A stretch of DNA of 64,000 nt from contig NZ_BDBX01000010.1 of assembly GCF_001613205.1 (NCBI RefSeq), positions 1 through 64,000 on the forward strand, in the 5' to 3' direction. A program made the translations under genes and the position numbers. Position 1 is the stretch's first letter; each line of letters begins with the position of its first letter. Shown one piece after another: positions 43,260 through 51,609 of this stretch. This stretch comes from Nocardia sienata NBRC 100364. GTDB taxonomy: Bacteria; Actinomycetota; Actinomycetes; Mycobacteriales; Mycobacteriaceae. Under the pieces are notes generated by a model. The model had not been told where the DNA came from and ran no database searches. It saw nothing but the letters and a program-made list of their open reading frames with translations.

Positions 43260-44306
43260 ATGCGAGTACTGCTGACCGGCGCGGCCGGATTCATCGGTTC
43301 CCATATCCACCCCGCGTTGGCGACCCGCGGCCACGACGTGGTGGCGGTCGACCTGATGCTGCCCGCGGCGCACGGGCCCGGGGCGAAGCCGCCGGAGGGG
43401 GTACGGCAGGTGGATGTCCGCGACGCCGCCGGGCTCGACCGGCTGCTCCCCGGGGTCGACGTGGTGTGCCATCAGGCCGCCGTGGTGGGTGCCGGTGTCG
43501 ATGTCCAGGACGCGCCCGCCTATGCCGGGCACAACGATCTCGGCACCGCGGTACTGCTGGCCGCCATGGACCGTGCCGGGTGCGGCCGGCTGGTCCTGGC
43601 TTCCTCGATGGTGGTGTACGGCGAGGGACTCTATCGGGGGCCGGACGGGATCGTGGAAGTGGCGGGGCGCCGGCCCGAAGACCTCGCGGCCGGCCGGTTC
43701 GAACACCGTCGTCACGGCGAAGCGCTCACCTGGGCCCCGGTTCCCGAGAACACGCCGTCGCGGCCCCGGAGTCTGTACGCGGCGAGCAAGGTGGCGCAGG
43801 AGCACTACGCGACCGCCTGGGCCGCGGCCACCGGCGGTACGGTGACCGCACTGCGCTACCACAACGTCTATGGCCCCGGAATGCCCAGAGACACACCGTA
43901 TTCCGGTGTCGCGGCGATATTCCGATCGGCGCTGGCGGCAGGTCGGGCACCGCAGGTGTTCGAGGACGGCCGGCAGACGCGGGATTTCGTGCACGTCACC
44001 GATATCGCCGCGGCGAATGTGGCCGCTGTCGAGGCCGCGCTGCCCGGGTTCGAGCCGTTGAACATCTGCTCCGGGCATCCGATCACCATCGGTGATGTCG
44101 CACGAACCCTGGCGGCGGCCCATGGAGGGCCGGAGCCTGTGGTCACCGGTGCGGTACGATCGGGAGATGTGCGCCATATCGTCGCCGATCCGGCGCGCGC
44201 CCGGCAGGTGCTCGGGTTCACCGCGCGTATCGGCCCGGCCGCCGGGCTGGCGGAATTCGCCCGCGCCCCCTTGCGTCCGGTCGCGGCGGGCGCCACGATC
44301 GGCTGA
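43260..44306 (+). CDS. NAD-dependent sugar-nucleotide epimerase/dehydratase
   Basis: An extended SDR of 348 residues. TGAAGFIGSH is at the N-terminus, with SSMVVYGEG and active-site YAASK. A substrate part includes RYHNVYGPGMPRDTPYSG and QTRDFVHVTDIA. It probably converts a nucleotide sugar for envelope glycan synthesis. The 180-bp gap after it shows no gene. Confidence 0.83.
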   Translation: MRVLLTGAAGFIGSHIHPALATRGHDVVAVDLMLPAAHGPGAKPPEGVRQVDVRDAAGLDRLLPGVDVVCHQAAVVGAGVDVQDAPAYAGHNDLGTAVLLAAMDRAGCGRLVLASSMVVYGEGLYRGPDGIVEVAGRRPEDLAAGRFEHRRHGEALTWAPVPENTPSRPRSLYAASKVAQEHYATAWAAATGGTVTALRYHNVYGPGMPRDTPYSGVAAIFRSALAAGRAPQVFEDGRQTRDFVHVTDIAAANVAAVEAALPGFEPLNICSGHPITIGDVARTLAAAHGGPEPVVTGAVRSGDVRHIVADPARARQVLGFTARIGPAAGLAEFARAPLRPVAAGATIG

Positions 44307-44485
44307 TGACCGGCCGCGGCGGCGAGCTACTGCGGCAGCTCGGCCGTGGGCCGCTACGCGTAGCGCAGCGGCGCGCACCAGGCAGATGACATGGGTCGAA
44401 ACGGTGCCGTACAGCGCATCCACGTCCCGATCCTGATGATCAGTAGCATTGCTGATTCGATGCCGATCCAGTTCCAGGAGGTCCC

Positions 44486-45487
44486 GTGGCAGACAGGCCA
44501 CGACTGTGGGAACAACACTGTTGCCTGCCCCTGGTGCCGACAGCGGACGTCGCCGAACTGGGGCGTTATCCGCTGGGCTCGTATCTGTCGGTGAACGTCG
44601 GATATTCGCCCCAGTCCACCCGGGAAGTGCTGGAACTACTTGATATATTCCGCCGGGAGGCTCTGGCGGATGGTCGATTCCGGCTGGTGAAGAGCTTCGC
44701 CGACGCCTGGCCGGAACCGGGGTCGGTGGACGCGAACGAATTCATTGCGCTGGCCTTCGATCTGGAAGACTCCGCCCCGCTCGAGGGCAATCTCGACAAT
44801 GTCGACATATTCCACGACCTGGGGCTGCGGTCGCTGCTGCCGACCTATAACCAGGCCAACGCCTCAGGTTGTGGATGTCTCGACACCGAGGACACCGGGC
44901 TCACGGCCTACGGCCGCGATCTGATCCGTAAGCTGAACGAGTCCGGTGTGTTCGCCGACGGATCGCACTGCTCGGTGCAGACCGGGTTGGACATCGCAGA
45001 GATCACGAGCGCGCCGATGATCTACAGCCACTCCAATTTCCGGGCGGTGTGGGAACATCCGCGGAACCTCACCGACGACCAGGCGCGGGCCTGCGCGGCA
45101 ACCGGCGGTGTGATAGGTATCAACGGCGTGGGAATCTTTCTGGGCCCCAACGGGAAAGACGAACACGCCGAACGCGTAGCTGCCATGGCCGATCACATCG
45201 TTTACGGCGTGGAGTTGGTCGGCCTGGACCATATCGGTGTCAGTTCCGACTATTCCTTCGACGCGGACGACTTCAACGATATGCTGGCCGCAAATCCGGA
45301 GCTGTTCTCCGAGGAGTACACCCGCCACGGCCAGTTGTGCTGGACCCCACCGGAGGACTTCCTCGGTCTTTCGGACGTACCCGGCTTGCACGACGTGCTG
45401 GCCCGGCGCGGCTTCGCCGAGGACGAACTGGCCGCGGTCTTCGGCGGCAACTTCGCGCGCGTGGCCCGGCAGGTGTGGCGGGATTGA
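44486..45487 (+). CDS. Membrane dipeptidase (M19) family protein, altered first metal motif
   Basis: A 333-residue TIM-barrel amidohydrolase of the M19 family. The usual HxDLPW metal motif is replaced by QHCCLPL near residue 10, so the Asp ligand is now Cys. Other ligand regions persist: AFDLEDSAPLEG, FADGSHCS, IYSHSN and HPRNLTDDQARA, with GLDHIGVSSDYSFD near the end. CAGGAGG precedes GTG 44486. Activity on dipeptides is not assured. Confidence 0.8.
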   Translation: MADRPRLWEQHCCLPLVPTADVAELGRYPLGSYLSVNVGYSPQSTREVLELLDIFRREALADGRFRLVKSFADAWPEPGSVDANEFIALAFDLEDSAPLEGNLDNVDIFHDLGLRSLLPTYNQANASGCGCLDTEDTGLTAYGRDLIRKLNESGVFADGSHCSVQTGLDIAEITSAPMIYSHSNFRAVWEHPRNLTDDQARACAATGGVIGINGVGIFLGPNGKDEHAERVAAMADHIVYGVELVGLDHIGVSSDYSFDADDFNDMLAANPELFSEEYTRHGQLCWTPPEDFLGLSDVPGLHDVLARRGFAEDELAAVFGGNFARVARQVWRD

Positions 45488-45534
45488 ATCAACTATGGAC
45501 GGGGGCAGAATGCTGTTGGGTGACCTACGGGGGC

Positions 45535-46443
45535 TCAGCGGCCGATGCATTCCGGCCGGTCCGGGCGCTCGAACGGATAGCGCGCGCGGAATTCCGCCGC
45601 CGCCTGCGCCATCGTGACGAACTCGACGCCGTCGAAGCCGGCCCAGCGGTCCAGCAGGCGTTCCAGCACGAGCAAAACCTGCGGCCGCCCCGATACGTCG
45701 GGATGCAGGGTCACCGGGATGACGGCGTAGTCCAACTCCCGGTACACCCAGTCGAACTGGTCGTTCCACATCTGCTCGATCGCGCGCGGCGCGACGAATC
45801 CGTGCGAGTTGGGATGTGCCTTGATGAACATCATCGGCGGCAGGTCGTCGACGTACCAGTTGCCACAGAATTCGACCAGGTCGATCTCGTGTCCGTGCAC
45901 GAGTGGTTTCATCCAGTGCGCGGCGGGACCGGAGGTGTCGATGGGCGTCCAGGTGTCACCGACGCGGGCGTAGAAGGGCACGAAATCGTTGTAGTTCTGC
46001 GAATGGTCGTAGGAGAACCCGTAGTCGGCGAGAATGGACGCGGTGTGCTCGCTCATCTCCCACCACGGCGCGACATAGCCCAGCGGCCGGCGGCCACTGA
46101 GTTGTTCGATGAGGTCTACACACTTGGACATGACATCGCGTTCCTGCTGTGGCGTGAGTGCCCGCGGATTCTCGTGGCTGTACCCATGGGCGCCGATCTC
46201 GTGTCCCGCCTCGACACACCGGCGTGCCTGCGCGGGAAAGGTCTCGATGGAATGTCCGGGCCAGAACCAGGTGGTCCGGATACCGCGGCGCTCGAACAGC
46301 CGCAGCATCCGCGGCACACCGACCTCGCCGGCGAACACGCCCCGTTGCATATCGTTGGGGGAATCCTGGCCGCCGTAGGAACCGAGCCAGCCGGCGCAGG
46401 AATCGACATCGATGCCGAGGGCCACCTGAATTTTCTTGTTCAT
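45535..46443 (-). CDS. NodB-type polysaccharide deacetylase family (PuuE-like)
   Basis: A 302-residue cytoplasmic-looking deacetylase. Motif 1 is GIDVDS, motif 2 HGYSHEN (H-x3-H), motif 3 [13 protein letters not shown], then [11 protein letters not shown] near the end. The lack of a signal peptide and the AHPNSHGF and [10 protein letters not shown] segments fit the PuuE/allantoinase-like subgroup, which can act on small amides rather than cell-wall glycan. It follows the truncated kinase gene by four bases. Confidence 0.8.
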   Translation of the reverse strand: MNKKIQVALGIDVDSCAGWLGSYGGQDSPNDMQRGVFAGEVGVPRMLRLFERRGIRTTWFWPGHSIETFPAQARRCVEAGHEIGAHGYSHENPRALTPQQERDVMSKCVDLIEQLSGRRPLGYVAPWWEMSEHTASILADYGFSYDHSQNYNDFVPFYARVGDTWTPIDTSGPAAHWMKPLVHGHEIDLVEFCGNWYVDDLPPMMFIKAHPNSHGFVAPRAIEQMWNDQFDWVYRELDYAVIPVTLHPDVSGRPQVLLVLERLLDRWAGFDGVEFVTMAQAAAEFRARYPFERPDRPECIGR

Positions 46444-46447
46444 CGGA

Positions 46448-47197
46448 TCAACTCCTTCCGGTGGTCGGTGCCACGCCGTCGTACGGTTGCGGCCGGAACC
46501 GCCGGTCGCGTTCCGGGGCCGGCTCGTCGGCGGCGCCGGGACGAGGCTCGGGGGAACCGATTCCGGCGCGATCGGCGGAGGTGCGCTGGGCGGCGTAGAT
46601 CTCGTCGATGAGTTCGTGCAGGTCCAGCGGTTCGAGGTCGAGCCGCTGGGCGTCCGGCGAGCTCTTCGCTATCTCGGACAGATCGTCGACCATCCGGGAC
46701 AGCCGCCGGGTCGCCCGGCCGATCCGCTCGGCGTACCGGGCGATATCGGCCGGGTCGGTCGCCGCCCCGTGGTCGAGTGCCGCGGTCACGGCCCGGAGCC
46801 CGGCGAGCGGGGTCCGCATGTCGTGGCTCACCCAGGCCAGCAGTGCGCGCCGTGATCGTTCGGCGGCGCGGGCTTGTTCGCGCATTCGATTCTCCAGTGC
46901 TCTTTTCCGGGAACATTCCCTGCCCAGTAGTACGGCGGCCGGCACGGTGACCGCACCGACCAGCAGCAATACGATGGCGGTACGCCCGGACTCGGTGGTG
47001 GCCCTCAGCCCGTTCGCCCCGGTGATACCGGCCAATGCGGCCAGGGTCGGGATGAGGACCAGCACCGCCGCACTCGCGGTGAGCGAACGGTCGCGGAGCG
47101 CGCGCAGGATCAAGGCGCCCGCTGCCACCACCGGCAGTGCGCAGGCCAGTGTGTGGCCGATGATTTCCGGCAGGTCATCGAGCACGAGTATGCACAT
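46448..47197 (-). CDS. Truncated membrane histidine kinase lacking the ATPase domain
   Basis: A 249-residue protein with three or four membrane helices (about 10-95). A coiled linker and a HisKA dimerisation helix with the phospho-acceptor in [16 protein letters not shown] follow. The sequence continues through [20 protein letters not shown], as in ordinary kinases. It then ends in a Pro/Arg/Glu-rich tail where the N, G1 and G2 boxes should be. No response regulator is adjacent. It cannot phosphorylate itself alone, so it may be a pseudokinase, a phosphatase or a remnant. GAGG precedes ATG 47197. Confidence 0.7.
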   Translation of the reverse strand: MCILVLDDLPEIIGHTLACALPVVAAGALILRALRDRSLTASAAVLVLIPTLAALAGITGANGLRATTESGRTAIVLLLVGAVTVPAAVLLGRECSRKRALENRMREQARAAERSRRALLAWVSHDMRTPLAGLRAVTAALDHGAATDPADIARYAERIGRATRRLSRMVDDLSEIAKSSPDAQRLDLEPLDLHELIDEIYAAQRTSADRAGIGSPEPRPGAADEPAPERDRRFRPQPYDGVAPTTGRS

Positions 47198-47204
47198 GGA
47201 TGCC

Positions 47205-48629
47205 TCACCAATTCGTCAGCAGCAGATGGACCAGTAGCAGGGCCCCCGTCGCCTGGACGGCGAGCCAGGGGCGAATGTGTCCGCGCGGCAGGAACGCCGT
47301 CGCCGCCAGCAGCCACATATCGAACGGCAGCCAGATCCGTTCGGTCTCGGCTTTGCTCAACCCGCTGAGGTCGGCGGCGACGACCGCGCAGACGGCGGCG
47401 GCGACCAGCAGCGCGGCCGGATCGAGCGTCCGCAGCCGGGACGGCGCCAGGGTCCGGCTGAGCGCCGCCACCGTCGCGAGCCCGACCGCGCAGACCGTGG
47501 CGGCGAGATTGCCCCACCACCAGTACCCGTACGGGCGAGTGGTGGCGATCCCCTGGTAGTAGCGCTCGACCACCAGGTGGTAGCCGTCGAGCCACCAGAA
47601 TCCGGCGGCCGCGAAACCGGTCACCACGACCAGCGTGCCCACTACGGCGGGCAGCAGCGGCCGGACCGTGCGGGCGCCGAGCAGCACCGCGACGGCCAGC
47701 GGTCCCATCAGTATCAGGCCGTAGTTCAGGTAGATCCCGCAGCCGAACAGCACCCCGGCCGCGAACGCGACCGGTATCGCGGTGCGGCGGGCCAGGGGGA
47801 CAGTGGATCCCGGATCGGGTGGCCGGTCGGTCGCGGGCCTCGGTGAGCTCTCGGCGAGGTGGGTGGATCGCGCGCCCGCGGCGACGGCGAGTAGCGCCAC
47901 CGCCCACGCCGTGACGCCGGCGAACAGGGCGTCGGCGGACACCGCGATCCAGATGGCCGCCGGCGCGAGTACCAGGAACGGCAGTGCCCGGCGGGCACGG
48001 TCCTCGGCGCCCAGGGCGCGCAACGCGACCGCTACCGCGATCGGCGCGCTGCATCCCGCCAGGACACAGACGATTCCCGCCCAGGTGGGCCCGCCCAGGC
48101 CGAGCCGGTCGAGCACGACGAAAAACAAGAGCGCGCCGGGCGGATGGCCGGAGACGTGGGTGGTCCACGAATCCGGTTGCCCGTCGAGGATCCGGTCGGC
48201 GAACGAGTCGAGCATCGCCGGGATATCGGTGACTCCGGGCACCTCGGCAAGATATTCGTGGCCGTCGGCGAGCCGCGCGGTGAAACCCCGCCGCCAACCG
48301 TCCACCAGGGCGAGTGCGAACGCCCACACCACCGCGGTGAGATAGCCGGCGGTGAGCAGCCGCCGCCAGGGGAGTCGACCGGCCAGCGCCGGGCCCCGGG
48401 CGACCACGGCCGCCGAGAGGACCAGCGCCGGGAGGCTGCCCCAGCCGATATGCGGCGACCAGTGGCCGAAAATGGGCGCGGCCGCGGCGAAGAGACTGCG
48501 CCGCCACGATTCGCTCGCCAGTTGCGGAACGGTGAACGCGACCGCCACCAGCAGCGCCGCGCCCACGGCGCCGAGCAGCTCGCCCCGGAACCGGGTGCGG
48601 GGTTCGGCGATCTCGATCAGCTCCGGCAC
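47205..48629 (-). CDS. Polytopic membrane protein, GT-C glycosyltransferase-like
   Basis: About 474 residues with roughly 11-13 membrane helices. The first extracytoplasmic loop carries acidic and aromatic residues, and [20 protein letters not shown] resembles the HPP loop of GT-C/GT87-type enzymes. It may transfer a lipid-linked sugar. No Asp/Glu catalytic motif is certain. Start is ambiguous: GTG 48629 or GTG 48638. Its stop is 8 bp before the kinase start, so the two are probably cotranscribed. Confidence 0.6.
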   Translation of the reverse strand: MPELIEIAEPRTRFRGELLGAVGAALLVAVAFTVPQLASESWRRSLFAAAAPIFGHWSPHIGWGSLPALVLSAAVVARGPALAGRLPWRRLLTAGYLTAVVWAFALALVDGWRRGFTARLADGHEYLAEVPGVTDIPAMLDSFADRILDGQPDSWTTHVSGHPPGALLFFVVLDRLGLGGPTWAGIVCVLAGCSAPIAVAVALRALGAEDRARRALPFLVLAPAAIWIAVSADALFAGVTAWAVALLAVAAGARSTHLAESSPRPATDRPPDPGSTVPLARRTAIPVAFAAGVLFGCGIYLNYGLILMGPLAVAVLLGARTVRPLLPAVVGTLVVVTGFAAAGFWWLDGYHLVVERYYQGIATTRPYGYWWWGNLAATVCAVGLATVAALSRTLAPSRLRTLDPAALLVAAAVCAVVAADLSGLSKAETERIWLPFDMWLLAATAFLPRGHIRPWLAVQATGALLLVHLLLTNW

Positions 48630-48729
48630 AGAGGCCACCCTAGGCCGGTCCGGTCGGTGGCGGCGCATTCACCAGTGGATTCGGACACGACGTCATGGTT
48701 TTGTCACAGTATTTCCGCCGCCGCGGGCT

Positions 48730-48735
48730 TAGCGT
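48730..48735 (+). promoter_or_regulatory. Candidate -10 TAGCGT, leaderless for GT2
   Basis: TAGCGT ends 7 bases before ATG 48743, so the transcript probably starts at the ATG. The same TAGCGTGG octamer recurs at 60941 and 63706 upstream of other genes. No standard -35 at 17-18 bases. Confidence 0.4.
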
Positions 48736-48742
48736 GGCACCC

Positions 48743-49414
48743 ATGCCGACAGAGCACCGCGAACCGGCCGGTGTCACCGTGGTGATCCCGTGCCGCAACG
48801 AAGCCGAGGCGTTGCCGGCGGTCCTGGCCGCGCTACCGCCCGGATATCAGCCGATCGTCGTCGACAACGGGTCTACCGACGACACCGCCGCCGTCGCGAT
48901 CGGATTCGGCGCCCGCGTGATCACCGAACCGCGTCCCGGATACGGGGCCGCGGTGCAGGCCGGTATTGCCGCGGCCCGCACCGAACTGGTCGCCGTCCTC
49001 GACGGCGACGGATCGATGGACCCCGGGGAGCTGCCCCGGCTGGTGGCCGAGATCCGCGCCGGCGCCGACCTCGCGGTGGGCCGCCGCCGGCCGGTGAGCG
49101 GTGGGGTCTGGCCGTGGCACACCCGGCTCGGCAACCGTGTCGTCGCGGGTCGGCTGCGCCGCCGCTACGGGCTGCCGGTGCACGATATAGGGGCCATGCG
49201 CGTCGCGGGCCGGGAGCGGTTGGAATCGCTGGGAAGACTGCACGATCGCTTCGGATATCCCCTGGAATTGCTCGTCCGCGCCGCCGCGGCGCAGTGGGAC
49301 GTGCGCGAGGTCGATATCAGCTACCGGGCGCGGGCCGGTGGGCGCTCGAAGATATCGGGGACGGCACGGGGATCACTGCGGGCGACCCGTGATTTCCTGG
49401 CGGTCCTGCGGTGA
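48743..49414 (+). CDS. Family 2 glycosyltransferase, dolichyl-phosphate-sugar synthase-like
   Basis: A 223-residue GT-A enzyme. VVIPCRNEAEALPAVLAAL is at the N-terminus, then IVVDNGSTDDTAAVA and the DGDGSMDP acidic motif. RYRARAGGRSKISG-type text (YRARAGGRSKISGTARGS) follows near the end. It has no membrane segments. It probably moves a nucleotide sugar onto a lipid or small acceptor. The stop overlaps the next GTG (GTGA). Confidence 0.83.
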   Translation: MPTEHREPAGVTVVIPCRNEAEALPAVLAALPPGYQPIVVDNGSTDDTAAVAIGFGARVITEPRPGYGAAVQAGIAAARTELVAVLDGDGSMDPGELPRLVAEIRAGADLAVGRRRPVSGGVWPWHTRLGNRVVAGRLRRRYGLPVHDIGAMRVAGRERLESLGRLHDRFGYPLELLVRAAAAQWDVREVDISYRARAGGRSKISGTARGSLRATRDFLAVLR

Positions 49415-50145
49415 ACCGGGCTGCCCGGTCACCTGCTCCGGGACCGGACCGCGGCGCTCGCTCCGGTGGCGCGCCGGTGCCGGCGGCATTGCTGGTGGTG
49501 GCCAAGGCGCCGGTCGCCGGATATGCCAAGACCCGGCTGACTCCGCCCCTGACACCGGTGCAGGCCGCCCGCCTGGCGGCCGCCGCACTGCTGGACACAC
49601 TCGACGCGGTGAGCGCCTGCCCGGTCGCCCACCGGGTGGTCGCGTTCACCGGCGACCTGGACGCCGCGGAACTCGGCGGTGAGATAGCGCTGAAAATGAC
49701 CGATTTCGAGGTGGTTCCCCAGCGTGGCCCGGATTTCGCGGTGCGGCTGGCCAACGCCCACGCCGATACCGCGCGGGCGGGGCTGCCGGTCTTGCAGATC
49801 GGTATGGACACACCGCAGCTCGGCCCACGAGTGCTCACCCACGCGGCCCGCACCCTGGCCTCCGGGGCCGAGGCCTTGCTGGGACCCGCCACCGACGGCG
49901 GCTGGTGGGGACTGGGGCTGTCCGATCCGCGGGCCGCTCGGCTGCTCACGGAGGTGCCCATGTCCACGGCGGTCACCGGCGACCGCACCCGGGGCGTGCT
50001 GGGCGCCCACGGATACCGGGTCGGGATACTGCCCGCCCTCACCGATGTCGATCACTACGCCGACGCCCTGCGGGTCGCCGCCGGCTGTTCCGGGCGATTC
50101 GCCGCGGAGGTGGCGGCACTCGGCGCCGCGCGGTCCGGCCGGTGA
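49411..50145 (+). CDS. DUF2064 / TIGR04282-type nucleotidyl- or glycosyltransferase
   Basis: A 244-residue GT-A-like protein of the DUF2064 family: LLVVAKAPVAGYAKTRLTPP, then QIGMDTPQL and LGPATDGGWWGLGLSDP. Members sit beside GT2 and methyltransferase genes. The family name mentions arsenosugar synthesis, but that is not shown here. Coupled on both sides by GTGA overlaps. Confidence 0.8.
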   Translation: MNRAARSPAPGPDRGARSGGAPVPAALLVVAKAPVAGYAKTRLTPPLTPVQAARLAAAALLDTLDAVSACPVAHRVVAFTGDLDAAELGGEIALKMTDFEVVPQRGPDFAVRLANAHADTARAGLPVLQIGMDTPQLGPRVLTHAARTLASGAEALLGPATDGGWWGLGLSDPRAARLLTEVPMSTAVTGDRTRGVLGAHGYRVGILPALTDVDHYADALRVAAGCSGRFAAEVAALGAARSGR

Positions 50146-50786
50146 TCGGCCGGTTCGATCCGGCCCTGACCGGCCGCGACTGCTGGATCCGCTCCACCGA
50201 CGGCGATCGCATCCGGCTGCCGACCCGCCGGTGGCTCGGCGGCGCCCGGATCACCGCCGCCGACCGGCAGGTGGATTCGGCCCTGATCGGGTGTTGTGAC
50301 GGACCGACGGTCGATCTGGGCTGCGGGCCGGGACGGTTGGTGGCGGCGCTGTGCCGCCGCGGTGTCATCGCGCTCGGCGTCGATGTCTCGCCCACCGCGG
50401 TCGCGGTCACCCGGCACCGGGGTGCCCCCGCCGTGGCCCGCGATCTCTTCGGGCCGCTGCCCGGCGACGGCCGGTGGCATTACGCGCTACTGGCCGATGG
50501 GAACATCGGTATCGGCGGTGACCCGCATCGTATCCTGCGCCGGGTCGCCGGCCTGCTTCGTCCCGGTGGCCTGGCCGTGGTCGAATTCTCCTGTCCCGGG
50601 ACGGAAATCGGTGTCCGGCAGATCCGGCTGGAAACCCGCACCGAGGCCGGGGACTGGTTTCCCTGGGCGGAGGCGGGTATCGACCACGCCGCCGGGCTGG
50701 CAGGGGAGACCGGGTTCGACCTGCTCACCACGGCCGATATCTCGGGACGCCATATCGCCTGGTTGCGCAGCGGCGCGCACCGCTGA
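50142..50786 (+). CDS. Class I SAM-dependent methyltransferase
   Basis: A 214-residue Rossmann methyltransferase: motif I VDLGCGPGRLVAAL near residue 50, IALGVDVSPTAVAVTRHRG, and RRVAGLLRPGGLAVVEF. GTG 50142 overlaps the DUF2064 stop, forming a coupled GT2-DUF2064-methyltransferase unit. Substrate unknown. Confidence 0.82.
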   Translation: MIGRFDPALTGRDCWIRSTDGDRIRLPTRRWLGGARITAADRQVDSALIGCCDGPTVDLGCGPGRLVAALCRRGVIALGVDVSPTAVAVTRHRGAPAVARDLFGPLPGDGRWHYALLADGNIGIGGDPHRILRRVAGLLRPGGLAVVEFSCPGTEIGVRQIRLETRTEAGDWFPWAEAGIDHAAGLAGETGFDLLTTADISGRHIAWLRSGAHR

Positions 50787-50799
50787 GCCGGACGACGGA

Positions 50800-51297
50800 T
50801 CATTGCGCGGCGTGCGCGTCCGGGGCGAAACACCGCTGGTAGAGAGCGCGCATCTGCGGCTCGAACGCGGGAGCCGGGCCCTCGGCGACCACACCGGGCG
50901 CCACCTGCGTGATCGGCAGGGCGGCCACCGGTGCCGCCGGAGCGCCCCATTCACGTAACCATGCGGCGAGCTGTCCACTGGATGTGGCGAAAACGATGCG
51001 GCCGAGTCCGACCCAGCCGTGGGCGGCCGAACACATCGGGCAGTGTTCGCCCGAGGTGTACACCGTGGCCGTCGCGCGGTCGGCCGGGTCGAGGTGGGCG
51101 GCCGCCCAGCGGCAGATCTCGAATTCCGGATGCCGGGTGTTGTCACCGCCGGCCACGCGGTTGCGATCCTCGAACAGCACCTCGCCGGTGGCGGCGACCA
51201 GGAGCGACCCGAACGGCTCGTCCCCGGCGGCCAGCGCCTCGCGGGCGAGTTCGACACAGCGGCGCAGGTACTCCATATCGTGCGCGGAAATCGTCAT
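50800..51297 (-). CDS. Nucleoside/guanine deaminase-like (CDA superfamily)
   Basis: A 165-residue zinc deaminase. The zinc site reads HPEFEICRWAA (His and catalytic Glu) and EHCPMCSAAHGWVG (C-x2-C). The preceding GDEPFGSLLVAATGEVLFED is typical of tRNA-adenosine/guanine deaminase relatives. ATG 51297 is chosen because GAGG lies five bases upstream. An earlier start would add an implausible hydrophobic leader. Confidence 0.83.
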   Translation of the reverse strand: MTISAHDMEYLRRCVELAREALAAGDEPFGSLLVAATGEVLFEDRNRVAGGDNTRHPEFEICRWAAAHLDPADRATATVYTSGEHCPMCSAAHGWVGLGRIVFATSSGQLAAWLREWGAPAAPVAALPITQVAPGVVAEGPAPAFEPQMRALYQRCFAPDAHAAQ

Positions 51298-51333
51298 GGC
51301 CTCATCTTCGCCGATGACGACAAGCCACAGCAG

Positions 51334-51372
51334 TAGCGGTGGGCCGGACACCCGGTACCCGGCCCACCGCTA
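51334..51372. terminator. 14-bp inverted repeat, terminator-like
   Basis: Arms TAGCGGTGGGCCGG and CCGGCCCACCGCTA are perfect, with an 11-base loop. It lies 37 bases upstream of the deaminase start on the cutinase side, so it may end the cutinase mRNA or act as an attenuator for the deaminase. Confidence 0.5.
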
Positions 51373-51532
51373 TCCGTGCCGACGCCTGGCCACTGTGGTC
51401 GAGGGCCGTGCGGCGGATTCCGACCACTGAACGGCGTCCTGCCCGGCCCTATCGTGTGGGACCACGGGTCGGCGCCCGTGGCCCGGCCTGTTGCCCCGGT
51501 CAGCGCATCGTGACTGCCGGCTGTCGGCCGCT

Positions 51533-51604
51533 GGACGGCATCGCACCCTGGGCACGGCCGTGCGCCGAAGGACGGCATCGAACCTCGGGCACGGCCGTGC
51601 ACAG
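51533..51604. repeat. Two 37-bp-period direct repeats with palindromic cores
   Basis: Units begin GGACGGCATCG at 51533 and 51570. Each contains the 12-bp palindrome GCACGGCCGTGC (51552-51563 and 51589-51600). Units differ at a few bases. They lie directly downstream of the cutinase stop. Confidence 0.65.
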
Positions 51605-51609
51605 ACCGC

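Larger units (their letters stand above)
51298..51609. other. Repeat-bearing gap between deaminase and cutinase genes
   Basis: A 312-bp stretch with no convincing gene. It contains a 14-bp inverted repeat, a pair of direct repeats with internal palindromes (both listed separately), and a weaker partial copy near 51425-51447 (GAACGGCGTCC). The repeats may form an RNA structure or bind a protein at the end of the cutinase transcript. Confidence 0.6.

Noticed and set aside
42039..44501. 820-residue minus-strand open frame
   Set aside because: It covers the epimerase in antisense and the quinone reductase in the wrong frame. It is Arg/Gly-rich nonsense typical of shadow frames.
51533..51604. CRISPR array
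   Set aside because: Only two units, with no spacers of uniform length and no cas genes anywhere in the window.
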